Source: Sphingopyxis sp. MSC1_008 (GTDB lineage Bacteria; Pseudomonadota; Alphaproteobacteria; Sphingomonadales; Sphingomonadaceae). From it: a DNA stretch of 64,000 nt. Within the stretch, counting starts at the first letter, position 1; each line of letters opens with the position of its first letter. The position numbers and the translations under genes were made by a program. The stretch covers positions 226,503 to 290,502 of the forward strand of contig NZ_JALPRD010000005.1 in assembly GCF_023197165.1 (NCBI RefSeq), read 5' to 3'. The notes beneath the pieces are model-generated. The model did no database searches. It was given only the letters and a program-made list of their open reading frames with translations, and had not been told where the DNA came from. Below, piece after piece: positions 26,963-37,027 of this stretch.

Positions 26963-28767
26963 GCCGATTGTCCTCCCCCGGCGATCCATGCGTCGATGCG
27001 TTCTTCGAGCAGCGGCAGGGGCAGCGGACCCGCGCCGAGCGTCACGTCGTGAAAGCGGCGAAGGTCGAAGCGATCGCCGAGTTTGGCGCGCGCGCGGGCG
27101 CGCAGTTCGATGATCTTCTGCATCCCGATATAATAGGAGGTCGCCTGCCCCGGAATGACGATATAGCGTTCGACCTCGCGCTGATTGTCATAATGGCTCG
27201 ACGGCATGTTCGCGTCGAAATAGGCGATGCCCTGCTCGCGCGTCCATTGGAGCGAATGGATACCTGTATCGACGACGAGGCGGCACGCGCGCATCAGCGA
27301 CAACGAGAGGCGGCCGAAGTCCGAATAGGGATCGGCATAGAGCCCCATCTCCTTCGGCAGCAGCTCCGAGTAAAGGCCCCAGCCCTCGGAAAAGGCGGCG
27401 ATGCTCGCGAAGCGGCGGAACTTGGGCAGCCCCTCCATTTCGTGCGCGATGCAGGTTTCGACATGATGGCCGGGGATTGCCTCGTGATAGAGCGTCGCGG
27501 CGAGCTGGTAGCGCGGCTGCGCCTTCATGTCGGAAAGGTTGATGTAGAAGATGCCCGGCGCCGATCCGTCCTGCGGCGGGTTGCGGTAATGCGCCTTGGG
27601 CGCCGATTTCTCGCGCCATGCCTCGATCGCGCGAACCTCGACCGATGCCTTGGGCAGATGCGCGAACAGCTCGCCCTGCCGCGCGCGAATCTGGCCCAGC
27701 AGCGCATCGGCCTCGGCGACATAGGCGGCGCGGCCCGCGTCGGTATCGGGATGATAGAAGCGCGGATCGCTGCGCATGAAGGAAAAAAATGACTGCAAGT
27801 CGCCGGCAAAGCCGACCTGTTGCATGATCGCGCGCATCGCGTCGTGGATCCCGGCGACTTCTTTCAGGCCGAGCGCATGGACGTCGGTGGCCTTCAGCGG
27901 CAAGGTCGTGTAGCTTTCGAGCTGCGCCGCATAATAGGCTTGGCCGTCGGGCAGCTTCCAGACGCCCGCCGTCGCGTCGGCTTTCGTTTCGGCAGCACGC
28001 AGATGCGCGATCAGCGTGCGATAGCCCGCGGCAAAACCGCCTTGCAGCGCCGCGGTGCCCCGCGCGATAAGGTCGGCGCGCTCGGCATCGGAAAGGCCTG
28101 CTTTCGCAACCTTGCCCCGGAAATCGGCGAAGATCGGGCTGTCGCCCTCGCCGTCGAACGGCGCGCCCTTGAGCAGGTTGAGGCAGGGTTCGAGGACGAG
28201 GCCATAGACGAAGCGCGGCGGCCGGATCCCCTTCGCTTCCTGCGCCGCTATCCGCTGGACGGCCTGCGCCATCAGCGGCGCGACGCCTTCGAGCCGCTTG
28301 ATATAGGCCTCGGCGTCGGCCTTGTCCGTGATCGGATGACTGTTGGTGAGCGTGCTGGGGACGCGCGTGTGCATGCCGCCCATCTGCGTCATCACATAGT
28401 CGTGATGGCGCCATCTGAAGTCGCGGAGCGCAAGCTCGGTCGAGCGTGCGAACATGCGAAGGCTGAGCGCCGCCTGCGGCGACAGCTTCGCGGCGTCGAA
28501 GCCTTTGAGCGCGGCACGGTCCGCCTCGCGCAGTTTGTGATCCTCAAGTTCGCGCGCTTCGCCGATGTCGTCCCACTTGTCCTGATCGCGGCGGATGCCG
28601 AGCGCCGACTGGCGCGTCGGACTGCGATCGAGCGAGCGCTGGAAGATCGCCTCGAAAAAGGCGTCGAGGCGTGCGTCCTCGTCGGTCTGGATCGCAAAGA
28701 CCGGGGGCGCGATCAGCGCCGCGCCCGCCAACGCCGCCGAACCGATGAAATTCCGTCTGCCGATCAT
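26959..28767 (-). CDS. DUF885 family protein, Tat-exported, copy 1
   Basis: A 602-aa protein with a twin-arginine signal (GRRNFIGSAALAGAA, residues 3-17). DUF885 hallmarks include LPDGQAYYAAQLESYTTLPL and the peptidase-like motif LYHEAIPGHHVE (His428, Glu429, His434/435), then ASIAAFSEGWGLYSE. The HExxxGHH arrangement resembles metallopeptidase helices, and the family is often regarded as peptidase-like, without a proven substrate here. ATGA overlaps at both ends. It is a paralogue of the next gene upstream (28764-30575). Confidence 0.88.
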   Translation of the reverse strand: MIGRRNFIGSAALAGAALIAPPVFAIQTDEDARLDAFFEAIFQRSLDRSPTRQSALGIRRDQDKWDDIGEARELEDHKLREADRAALKGFDAAKLSPQAALSLRMFARSTELALRDFRWRHHDYVMTQMGGMHTRVPSTLTNSHPITDKADAEAYIKRLEGVAPLMAQAVQRIAAQEAKGIRPPRFVYGLVLEPCLNLLKGAPFDGEGDSPIFADFRGKVAKAGLSDAERADLIARGTAALQGGFAAGYRTLIAHLRAAETKADATAGVWKLPDGQAYYAAQLESYTTLPLKATDVHALGLKEVAGIHDAMRAIMQQVGFAGDLQSFFSFMRSDPRFYHPDTDAGRAAYVAEADALLGQIRARQGELFAHLPKASVEVRAIEAWREKSAPKAHYRNPPQDGSAPGIFYINLSDMKAQPRYQLAATLYHEAIPGHHVETCIAHEMEGLPKFRRFASIAAFSEGWGLYSELLPKEMGLYADPYSDFGRLSLSLMRACRLVVDTGIHSLQWTREQGIAYFDANMPSSHYDNQREVERYIVIPGQATSYYIGMQKIIELRARARAKLGDRFDLRRFHDVTLGAGPLPLPLLEERIDAWIAGGGQSA

Positions 28768-30575
28768 GCCCGTCCTCCCGCGGCGATCCACGCGTCGATC
28801 TGAGTTTCGAGCATCGGGAGCGGCAGCGCGCCATTTCCCAACACGCGGTCGTTGAAGCGGCGCAGATCGAACCCCCCGCCGAGTTTTCCCCGCGCGCGAT
28901 CGCGTAGTTCGACGAGCTTGAGCTTGCCCATCTCGTATGCGCAGGCTTGGCCGGGCGTGACGATGTAGCGCTGGATCGCGGTGATATTGTCGGCGTGGTT
29001 CGACGGCGTATTTTCGTCGAGCCAAGCGACGGCCTTTTCGCGGTTCCAGCGTAGCGCGTGGACGCCGGTGTCGGTGACGAGGCGCCCCGCGCGCATCAGT
29101 TCCATCGAAAGGCGCCCGAACTCCTGCCACGGATCGTCGTAGAGCCCCATGTCGATCGGCAATTGCTCGGCGAACAGCGCCCAGCCTTCGCTGAACGCGG
29201 TATAGCCGCCGAAGGCGCGGAATTTGGGCAGCCCGGTCAAGGCGCGCGTTACCGCCTTTTTGAGATGATGCCCGGGCACGCCCTCATGATAGGAGAGCGC
29301 CGACAGTTCAAAGATCGGCAGGTTCCGCATATCGCGCGTGTTGACGTAGAGGATCCCGGGGCGTGATCCGTCGGCCGAGGGCGCGAAATAGCCCGCGGTG
29401 CCCGCGGACGCTTCGAGCCAGGGTTCGACCGGCTTGACCAGCACGTCGGCGCTGGGGACATGGTTCGTCAGCTCGCCGAGACGCGACGTGACCGCCGCGA
29501 TCTTGGCGCGCATCGCGTCGAGATAGCCCGCCTTCCCTTCAGCGGTATCGGGATAATAGAAACGGGGGTCGCTGCGGACATGCTCGAAGAGTTCGGGAAG
29601 CGTCCCTGCAAAGCCCGCGCGCTTCGCCACCGCGCGCATCTCTCCATGGAGGCGTTCGGTTTCTTCGAGACCGATGCGGTGCACTTCGGCGGGCGAAAGC
29701 GGCAGCGTCGTGTTCCAGCGGAGCTGCGCGGCATAATAGGCCTCGCCATCGGGGAGCCGCCAGACGCCGTCGTTGCAGTTCGCCCCGCACCCGATACCGC
29801 GCAGATGGTCGATGAGACTGCGAAAACCGGGTCCGAAGCCCTGTGTGAGGCCTGCCTCGGCCGCTTTTATTAGCCGCGCCTTTTCGGCATCTCCGACCGG
29901 AAGCTTTGCAAGCTTGCCGCGGAAATCGGCAAGAATCGGGCTATCGGGCGCACCGGGCTGGAACGGCGCGCCGGCGATCAGCTTCTCGCAATTGCCGATG
30001 ACGAGCGGCGCCGAGAAAGGCGGCGGAACGACGCCCCTCGCGGCCTGCCGCTCGAGACTCGCCACGACCGCCGCCAGATAGGGGCGCACCGCGTGCAAAC
30101 GCGCGATATAGGTCTCGGCGTCGGCGACACTGGCGATCGGATGATTGTTGATCAGCGTCTGCGGAATATCGCGCTGCGGCCCGCGCATCTGACAGACCGG
30201 ATAATGATTGTCGCGCCAGCGGTGACGTTCGATCGCCTCCTCCGCATCATAGGCGAAAAGATCGTAGCTGAGCTGCGCCTGCGGCTTCAGCGCGGTACGA
30301 TCAAAGCGTCTCAACTCGGCGAGATCGCGCCGGACCAGCGCGACATTCTCGTCCGCGCGCGCCGGGCTGACGTCAGGCCACCAGCCCGCCGTGCCGCTCG
30401 TCACGCCCATCGACGATTGCGCCGCGGGATTGCGCGCGAGATCGCGCTGAAAGACGCTTTCGAAGAAGGCATCGATGCGCGCGCTTTCGTCCGTCGGCGC
30501 CGCCCATGCGGGGGTCGCTACGACGAGCGCCCCGGCCGCGATCAGTTCGCGGCGGCTGAGGCGAAGGTCGCTCAC
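28764..30575 (-). CDS. DUF885 family protein, Tat-exported, copy 2
   Basis: A 603-aa paralogue of the preceding protein. The start is a GTG at 30575 that forms a GTGA overlap with the S9 peptidase stop; it gives MSDLRLSRRELIAAGALVVA, a credible twin-arginine signal. Shared motifs: LPDGEAYYAAQLRWNTTLPL, LSYHEGVPGHHLK, GYTAFSEGWALFAEQ, YIVTPGQACAYEMGK. Small differences from copy 1 include a C-x-x-x-C stretch (GCGANC). The tandem arrangement suggests duplication and division of labour in peptide cleavage. Confidence 0.87.
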   Translation of the reverse strand: MSDLRLSRRELIAAGALVVATPAWAAPTDESARIDAFFESVFQRDLARNPAAQSSMGVTSGTAGWWPDVSPARADENVALVRRDLAELRRFDRTALKPQAQLSYDLFAYDAEEAIERHRWRDNHYPVCQMRGPQRDIPQTLINNHPIASVADAETYIARLHAVRPYLAAVVASLERQAARGVVPPPFSAPLVIGNCEKLIAGAPFQPGAPDSPILADFRGKLAKLPVGDAEKARLIKAAEAGLTQGFGPGFRSLIDHLRGIGCGANCNDGVWRLPDGEAYYAAQLRWNTTLPLSPAEVHRIGLEETERLHGEMRAVAKRAGFAGTLPELFEHVRSDPRFYYPDTAEGKAGYLDAMRAKIAAVTSRLGELTNHVPSADVLVKPVEPWLEASAGTAGYFAPSADGSRPGILYVNTRDMRNLPIFELSALSYHEGVPGHHLKKAVTRALTGLPKFRAFGGYTAFSEGWALFAEQLPIDMGLYDDPWQEFGRLSMELMRAGRLVTDTGVHALRWNREKAVAWLDENTPSNHADNITAIQRYIVTPGQACAYEMGKLKLVELRDRARGKLGGGFDLRRFNDRVLGNGALPLPMLETQIDAWIAAGGRA

Positions 30576-32530
30576 TGACCGTTCGGGAAATCGCCGAGCG
30601 GCGATACCGTCGCCGTTTCGGCCCCGGCCGCCTTGGCCGGCCCGCGCTTCACATGCGTATCGAGGAATTCCAGAATCTTGCGATAGGCAGTGATCTGGTT
30701 CGCCTTTTTGCGAAAGCCGTGCCCCTCGTCGGGGAAGACAAGATAGTCGACCGGAACGCCGTTCGCCTTCACCTTGGCGACGATATCCTCGGACTCGATC
30801 GGCAGCACGCGCGGATCGTTCGCGCCCTGGAGAACGAGCAGTGGCTTTTTGATATTCGCAGCATGGAAGACCGGCGAAATCTTGCGGAGATAATCGGCGT
30901 CCTTTCCGGGATCGCCGACCTCGGTGAAGAGCAACCGGCGCAGATCCTCCCACCAGCTCGGCGTGTTGGCGAGCAGGCGCGGCCAGTTCGAGACGCCATA
31001 GATGTCGACCCCCGCGGCGAACGCATCGGGCCGGAAGGCAAGCCCGGCGAGCGTCATATAGCCGCCATAGCTCTGCCCCTGAATCACAACCTTGGCGGGG
31101 TCGACGAAGCCTGTGGCGGCGAGCATCGCCTTCGCCGCGACGACGTCGTCGAGATCGGCGTCTCCGTGCCTGCGATCATCGAGATGATAGAAGGTGCGCC
31201 CCGATCCGCTGCTGCCGCGATTGTTGATCTCGAACACGACATAGTCATGGTTGGTAAGATATTGTTGTAGCGGGCGGTAGCCGATCCGGCTTTCGTCGCC
31301 GGGCCCGCCGTGGACATGAATGACGGCGGGGAGCGCATCGCCCTTCTTCGCGCCCTTCGGCACGTAGAGGATGCCGGGCACGGTGACGCCATCGTAGGAT
31401 TTGAAGCGCACGACCTCGCCCGCGACAAGGTCGTCGGGCGCCACGCCGGGCGCGCGCGCGTTGAGAAGCGGCGTCCGTTTGCCCGTAGCAAGGTCGAGCA
31501 ACAGGATTTCACCCGGCGTGGCGCCGTTCGAGGCGCTGATGAGCGCCTTTCTCGCATGGTTGGCGAGGAGCAGCCCGGCGCTAGCGCCGGGCATCGGGTC
31601 GGCAAGACGCTGCGGTTTGAAGGTCGCGGCGTCGAACAGATAAGGGCGCGAACGCGCGTCCTCGTTGACCGACACGACCAGCGTCTTGCCATCGCGCGAC
31701 AGGTTCGCGCCCTGGACATCCCAGTCGGGCTTGAACACGGTGGCGCGCTTGCCGGTCGCAAGGTCCTGCCGCGCAAGGAAGGCGAACTCGCCCCCGTCGT
31801 CGGTGGTGTAGAAAAGCTGCGCGCCCCCATCAGTCCCCGTGTCGGCAAAGGTCTGCGGCTCGCAGGCGACGGGCTTGCTCTCGGCGGTCAACTGGATCAG
31901 CTTCGCCGCGGTCCGGTCGTAGACATAGCAATGCTTGGTCGCATTATCGACGATCCGGCTGAGCCCGACATAGCGGCGGTCGGGGCTGACCGCGCGAACC
32001 TGATACGCCTTGTCATTCTCGAACAGCTTCGTCTTGGCATAGCCGTCGGCCTGGATCTCGTAGAGGTCGAAGAAGCGCGGGTCGCGCTCGTTGGTCTGGA
32101 CGAAAAAGCTTTTGCCGTCCTGCGCCCATTCGACGAAGCGTGCGACATGCTTCGCACCGGGCGTCACGTCGCGCGTGGTACCGTCGAGCTCGCGGACGTA
32201 GATATGCGCGAGTTCGTTGCCGCCCTGATCGCTCGAAAAGAGGATGCGCTCGTCGTTCGGGAAATAGCCGATCGCGCTGACCGTTTCCTTGACCGAGTTG
32301 GTGAGCGGAGTCGGCGTCCCACCGCCCGACGGTATCTCATAGATGTTGGCGATGCCGGTACGGTTGCTCGTGAAGATCAGCTTGCTGTCGTCAGGCGACC
32401 AGGACAGGCCGCCGATCACATCCGAATCCATCAGCTGCTCGATCGTGTAGCGTTTCGGCGAATTTTCCTCGGCCAGAGCTGGAGTGGCGTGGCAGGCCAG
32501 CGCGATGCCGAGCAGCAGATATTTGCGCAT
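30572..32530 (-). CDS. Prolyl oligopeptidase-family (S9) serine peptidase, secreted
   Basis: About 652 aa with signal peptide (MRKYLLLGIALACHATPALA). An N-terminal beta-propeller with repeated WSPDDSKL-type blades is followed by an alpha/beta-hydrolase domain. The catalytic triad is visible: Ser about 487 (GQSYGGY), Asp about 572 (GANDPRV) and His about 604 (DEGHGF). The start at 32530 is preferred over ATG 32542 because GGGGAACAAA precedes it. It lies 56 bases downstream of the STN TonB receptor and is the first peptidase of the array. A FecI-FecR-receptor-S9 order is also known beside lasso-peptide isopeptidase genes, but no lasso precursor is seen here. Confidence 0.92.
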   Translation of the reverse strand: MRKYLLLGIALACHATPALAEENSPKRYTIEQLMDSDVIGGLSWSPDDSKLIFTSNRTGIANIYEIPSGGGTPTPLTNSVKETVSAIGYFPNDERILFSSDQGGNELAHIYVRELDGTTRDVTPGAKHVARFVEWAQDGKSFFVQTNERDPRFFDLYEIQADGYAKTKLFENDKAYQVRAVSPDRRYVGLSRIVDNATKHCYVYDRTAAKLIQLTAESKPVACEPQTFADTGTDGGAQLFYTTDDGGEFAFLARQDLATGKRATVFKPDWDVQGANLSRDGKTLVVSVNEDARSRPYLFDAATFKPQRLADPMPGASAGLLLANHARKALISASNGATPGEILLLDLATGKRTPLLNARAPGVAPDDLVAGEVVRFKSYDGVTVPGILYVPKGAKKGDALPAVIHVHGGPGDESRIGYRPLQQYLTNHDYVVFEINNRGSSGSGRTFYHLDDRRHGDADLDDVVAAKAMLAATGFVDPAKVVIQGQSYGGYMTLAGLAFRPDAFAAGVDIYGVSNWPRLLANTPSWWEDLRRLLFTEVGDPGKDADYLRKISPVFHAANIKKPLLVLQGANDPRVLPIESEDIVAKVKANGVPVDYLVFPDEGHGFRKKANQITAYRKILEFLDTHVKRGPAKAAGAETATVSPLGDFPNGQ

Positions 32531-32586
32531 TTTGTTCCCCATATGGGCGGTTCGGGGCGGCGCCGGCGCGCCGCCCCGCAGGATCG

Positions 32587-35500
32587 TCAGAAGCTGGCGC
32601 TCGCGGTCAGCAAATAGGCGCGGCCGAGAAAATCGAACGACCCGAAGCTGCGACGGGCGAGCGCGGCATAGGGTATGTCGCGATCGAAGATATTGTTGAC
32701 GATCAGCTGCAGCCGGAAGCGGTCGTCGATATTGAAGCCGATCGTCCCGTTGACCAGCGCATAGGCGCCGACGTTGTTGATCGGCGTATCCTCGATCGTC
32801 TGGTCGAGATTGAACTTGGTCTTGTCACGCCAGAGAATCTGGACGTCGAGATCGACGTCGCCAAGCGTCGCGCCGACATTGCCCTGCACGCGCCATTTCG
32901 GCACCCCGACCGTTCCCGCAGCCTCCGTCACCGGCTGGCCGGCGAAAAGGACCTGCTCGAAGGTGTCGGTGTAGAAAAGCTTGGTTCCGAAGCGCATCGA
33001 GTTGCGCCCGGTCGAAGCCGGTATCAGGCCGCTGATGTCGAAGCCATAGTCGGCGGCGACGATCAGCCCGGCAAAGTGAAGCGTCGACGTGTTCACGAAG
33101 CCGGTCGTGAAACCGTTCGCGATGTCGCCGGGATTGCGCTGCGCCCCGCCCGTGCCGTTCCCCGACGCGATATCGGCGGCGGTCAAGCGGCGAAAATTGC
33201 CGCAGGCATCGGTCGCGGGATAGCTGGCGCTGTCATAACAGGACGCCATCAGCGAATTGATGTCGAGATTTTCGATCCCGCCGACCAGCTTGACGTCGGT
33301 CCAGTCGGCCGCGAGCCGGAAGCCGGGAATCGCGGGCGGCTGATAAACGAGGCCGAGCGACCAGCTCTTCGCCTTTTCGTTGTCGAGGTTCGAATTGCCC
33401 GACAGGCTGCCCGACGCCGACCGGATATTGGTCGTGGGCGTAAACACGCTCGGTACAGGCGCGCTCACGGCGGCAAGCGCGGCGGCGCAGTTCGCGGCGC
33501 GAACATCGGGATTGTTGCCGCGGTTGTAATTATCCTTGCTGCACGGATCGGTCAGCGTGTTCGTCACCGGCGAACTGGCCGCGAACAATTCGCTGATCGC
33601 CGGCGACCGGATCGCGCGGGTATAGACGCCGCGAAGGGTCAGCCCTTCGCCGATCCCGCCGAGCTTCGGCGCGATCCGGCCGCCCGCGGACCAGGTGATC
33701 GCACCACCCGCAATCGAATGGTCGACATAGCGGATCGACCCGTCGAATTCGGCGCTGCGGATGAGCGGAAAATTCTGGTCGTCGGAGATCAGCGGAACGA
33801 CGAGTTCGCCATAGACCTCCTTCGTCCCGAACTTGCCCGAAACCGGCGAATAGGCGCCGATGCCTTCGCCGAGCAGCCTGTCGCCGGCCTGGAGGATGGC
33901 GTCGGGTGCGAAGACCGCTTTCTCGACGCGGCGCTCGACGCCGATGTTGAAGGCGATCCGTTCGCTCGAGATGCCGAAAGGCAGTTTGCCGCCAAGGTTC
34001 GCTGTCAGCACCGTCTGCGTGTTCGTGCTCTTCGACCGCCCGGCCTCGCTGACATAGGCGGCCGCCTCGTCGCTCGGCGATCCGTAGCCGAACAGGTTGA
34101 TCGGCACGCAACCTGCCGGCGCGCTGCCGCCGCAGACGATCGAGCCGTCGGGCGCTTCGACGGCATTGACCGCCGCCAGAAAACGCTCGGGATTGATATA
34201 GGTCACTCGCGAATTGTTGCGCACGCGTCCGTAATTATAGGATACATCCCAGTTCCAGCGCTCGCCGGCGACGTCGAAATTCCCCTCGACCCCACCCACG
34301 AAACGATAGAGATTCTGCACCGTCTGCTGCGGCTCGCGCTGGACGATGTCGTTGAGGTTGCGGTTGAGGTTGAAGCTGGTGAGGCCGTTCGCCTGAAGGA
34401 TCGAACGCGCCTGATCGGAAAGAAACGGGTTGTCGACCGAGAAAGTCAGCTTCGGCCCGCCGATCAGTCCCGGCGCGGCCACCGACGTGAGGTCGGACAG
34501 GCGGACGACCTTGCTGTGCGCATAAGCGCCTTCGAAGAAGACGCGCAGGTTGGGCGTCACGTCGAAATGCGCGAGGAGGTTGCCGAGCACCCGATCGGTC
34601 GGGGTGAGCAGCGAGGTATTGTCGGCGAGGCTGAACCCGTCGCCGCCCGAGGTCGCGAGCGGAAAGACGCCCAACGCGCCGAGCCCCGCCGACGCCAGAA
34701 TATCGTTGACCACGGTTCCGACGTTGTAAGGGACCAACTCGCCATTCGCGCCGAATTGCAGCGGACGCCCCTGGGCGTCGAAGATATAATTGCCGTTCGG
34801 CGCGATGCCGAAGCCCGGCAACGATACGCCCGGCCCATCGACCCCAAGCAGCCCTTCGGCACCCGAATCGAAATAGGGCAGGCCGCCCTCGGTGAAGACG
34901 GCAAAACGATAGTCGTCGACGACACTGAGCGCGGGAATGCCGTCGGTCGAACTGGTGTTGGCGGGATTGGGGATCGTGTTCCGGAAACCGCCGAAGCGGT
35001 CGCCATACAGCAAGCCGCTCTGCTTCGAATATTCCAGCCCGACGACGATGTTGCCGCGGCCTTCGGAAAAGTTGGTCCCGGCGAGCCCGCGGATGGCATA
35101 TTGGCTCGAATCCCCATCTTCGTTGAGCCCGGCCAGCCCCGATATCTGCAGCCCGTCGAAATCGTCCTTCAGGATGATATTGACCGTACCCGCGATCGCG
35201 TCCGAACCATAGATCGGCGCGCCGCCGATCGCGATCGTTTCGACCCGGTCGACCAGCCCCGTCGGAATCAGATTGAGATCGACCTGCGAACCCGCCGAGG
35301 CATTGCCGCTCGCCGCCGCCGAATTCGCCGAAACGAAGCGGCGCCCATTGACCAGAGTCAGCGTCCGCTGCGACCCCAGGCTGAACATGTTGACGAACCG
35401 CTGCCCGGTTCCGTTGATCGCCTGGTTCCCGCCGACGCCGCTGCTGTCCGACGTTCCGAACAGCGGGTTCGCCTCCAGCGCCTGCGCGACATTGACATAG

Positions 35501-35964
35501 CCGCGCTTCTCGATTTCCTTGGAATCCTCGACCATTGCCGGTTGCAACGTGTCGAAGCCCGCGCGCTCGATGCGCGATCCGGTGACGATGATCTCTTCGC
35601 CGGTCGTTTCGGCGCCGACGCTCGCCTGCGGACGGTCCGCCGCGCGGCGGATCACCACCGCGCCATTGGCGTTCCGGACGACCTCGAGCCCCTTGTTCGC
35701 GAGCATCATGCGCAGCGCTTCGAGGGGCGTATAGCTGCCGTTCACCGCGTTCGTCTTGATACCCGCCAGGTCGGCGTCGGGTGCCATGACCTGCACGCCC
35801 GACTGAACGGCAAGGCGCTGGACCGTCTGGGCCGCGTCGCCCGAAGGGATCGAATAGCGCTGCCGCTCCTGGGCCATGGCGGGCGCTGCCCACAGCATCG
35901 TCGCCGCCACGCCGACCATCAGAACTGCGCGCGAATTGAATCGGCTCACTTGCCCCCACCTCAT
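32587..35964 (-). CDS. TonB-dependent receptor with N-terminal STN signalling domain
   Basis: About 1125 aa. The start at 35964 has GGGAGG seven bases upstream. Signal peptide 1-32; STN (secretin/TonB short N-terminal) domain about 35-107 (RYSIPSGDAAQTVQRLAVQS, TPLEALRMMLANKGLEV); TonB-box region about 122-130 (EEIIVTGSRI); plug (GYVNVAQALEANPLFG); barrel ending in TASASF. The STN domain is what lets such receptors signal to FecR, and the fecR- and fecI-type genes lie directly upstream. Its large size and the downstream peptidases suggest import of a peptide, with expression induced by that ligand. Confidence 0.95.
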   Translation of the reverse strand: MRWGQVSRFNSRAVLMVGVAATMLWAAPAMAQERQRYSIPSGDAAQTVQRLAVQSGVQVMAPDADLAGIKTNAVNGSYTPLEALRMMLANKGLEVVRNANGAVVIRRAADRPQASVGAETTGEEIIVTGSRIERAGFDTLQPAMVEDSKEIEKRGYVNVAQALEANPLFGTSDSSGVGGNQAINGTGQRFVNMFSLGSQRTLTLVNGRRFVSANSAAASGNASAGSQVDLNLIPTGLVDRVETIAIGGAPIYGSDAIAGTVNIILKDDFDGLQISGLAGLNEDGDSSQYAIRGLAGTNFSEGRGNIVVGLEYSKQSGLLYGDRFGGFRNTIPNPANTSSTDGIPALSVVDDYRFAVFTEGGLPYFDSGAEGLLGVDGPGVSLPGFGIAPNGNYIFDAQGRPLQFGANGELVPYNVGTVVNDILASAGLGALGVFPLATSGGDGFSLADNTSLLTPTDRVLGNLLAHFDVTPNLRVFFEGAYAHSKVVRLSDLTSVAAPGLIGGPKLTFSVDNPFLSDQARSILQANGLTSFNLNRNLNDIVQREPQQTVQNLYRFVGGVEGNFDVAGERWNWDVSYNYGRVRNNSRVTYINPERFLAAVNAVEAPDGSIVCGGSAPAGCVPINLFGYGSPSDEAAAYVSEAGRSKSTNTQTVLTANLGGKLPFGISSERIAFNIGVERRVEKAVFAPDAILQAGDRLLGEGIGAYSPVSGKFGTKEVYGELVVPLISDDQNFPLIRSAEFDGSIRYVDHSIAGGAITWSAGGRIAPKLGGIGEGLTLRGVYTRAIRSPAISELFAASSPVTNTLTDPCSKDNYNRGNNPDVRAANCAAALAAVSAPVPSVFTPTTNIRSASGSLSGNSNLDNEKAKSWSLGLVYQPPAIPGFRLAADWTDVKLVGGIENLDINSLMASCYDSASYPATDACGNFRRLTAADIASGNGTGGAQRNPGDIANGFTTGFVNTSTLHFAGLIVAADYGFDISGLIPASTGRNSMRFGTKLFYTDTFEQVLFAGQPVTEAAGTVGVPKWRVQGNVGATLGDVDLDVQILWRDKTKFNLDQTIEDTPINNVGAYALVNGTIGFNIDDRFRLQLIVNNIFDRDIPYAALARRSFGSFDFLGRAYLLTASASF

Positions 35965-36040
35965 CGTCTTGCCTCCCTCATCCCCGGAGCGATCCAGCGC
36001 TTCCATAAACAGACGAGCGACAGCACGCGGAAATCCGCTA

Positions 36041-37027
36041 TCAGTGTGAGGGAGAATTCTGCTGGCGCACCAAAACAAGTTCGTCGCCGCGGCGCACGAC
36101 CTCGCCGTTGAACGCCTGCGCCGCGGCGCCCGCGAAGGCCTGTGCATCGCCAAGCTTGAAAACACCCATGAATTCGGCGCGCGCGAGCGTGGGATCTTCG
36201 ATCACGACCTTAAGGTCGGAATAACGGTTCACTTCCGCTGCCGCGGCACCGAGTTGCTGGCCGTCGAAAACCAGCACGCCATTGCGCCAGGCGATGCGGC
36301 GTTCGACGTCGGCGGCATCGAGTACCGCCTTCCGCGGCCCGGTCGCAGCGGCGACAAATTGTTCGTTGCGGCGGATATAGCGCGGCTGCGCCGAACCGCT
36401 CGCCTTGCCATCCACAGCGACGACGCCTTCCTCGACCGTGACCTCGACGCCGCCATCCTCGATCCCGACGACGAATTCGGTTCCGACGGCGCGTACGTCG
36501 AGCCCTTCGGCGCTGACGATGAAAGGCCGCTGCTTGTTATGCGCCACCTCGAACGACGCCTCGCCGCGGCGGAGAATGATCCGCCGGATATCGTCCTCGT
36601 AACGCACCTGCACCGCCGAATTGCCGTTGAGCGTCAGGATGGAGCCGTCCTCGAGCGCGATCCGGCGGACCTCGCCGCGTTCGGTCGAGATGCGTCCGGC
36701 CAGATGATCGTAAGCGATGGTGCCGCCGAACGCGGCAAGCGCGACGGAGGCTGCCATGGCATAACGCCGCCACGGACGTTCACGGACGGGCGCGGGAATA
36801 TCGCGCTGGGTTCCGCCATCGAGCGCGGCGATCCGGTCGATATCGAGCCAGATCGCCTGCGCGCGGACATAGGCGCCCAGATGCCGACTGTCGGCCTCCA
36901 GCCATTCGTCGAGCTGGCGCTGTTCGGCGCTGTCTAGCGGGCGCTCGGCCGACCGGACCGCCCAGGCTGTCGCCCGGGTGTCGATATCAGCCCCATTTCC
37001 AGAACCTGCGCTCACGCTGTCTTCCAT
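36041..37027 (-). CDS. FecR-type anti-sigma/sensor protein
   Basis: A 328-aa inner-membrane regulator. The N-terminal cytoplasmic region (about 12-60, ATAWAVRSAERPLDSAEQ and RQLDEWLEADSRHLGAYVRA) is the DUF4880/anti-sigma part. A membrane segment lies at about 88-107, the FecR domain at about 112-210 (GEVRRIALEDGSILTLNGNS, GEASFEVAHNKQRPFIV) and a C-terminal STN-like domain after residue 250. The start overlaps the sigma-factor gene by 41 bases. It should relay receptor occupancy to the sigma factor. Confidence 0.93.
   Translation of the reverse strand: MEDSVSAGSGNGADIDTRATAWAVRSAERPLDSAEQRQLDEWLEADSRHLGAYVRAQAIWLDIDRIAALDGGTQRDIPAPVRERPWRRYAMAASVALAAFGGTIAYDHLAGRISTERGEVRRIALEDGSILTLNGNSAVQVRYEDDIRRIILRRGEASFEVAHNKQRPFIVSAEGLDVRAVGTEFVVGIEDGGVEVTVEEGVVAVDGKASGSAQPRYIRRNEQFVAAATGPRKAVLDAADVERRIAWRNGVLVFDGQQLGAAAAEVNRYSDLKVVIEDPTLARAEFMGVFKLGDAQAFAGAAAQAFNGEVVRRGDELVLVRQQNSPSH

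Noticed and set aside
33076..36111. Plus-strand open frame of 1011 codons opposite the STN receptor
   Set aside because: Its composition is that of a mirror frame of a highly biased gene, and no recognisable domain was found, whereas the minus strand reads as a complete TonB receptor.
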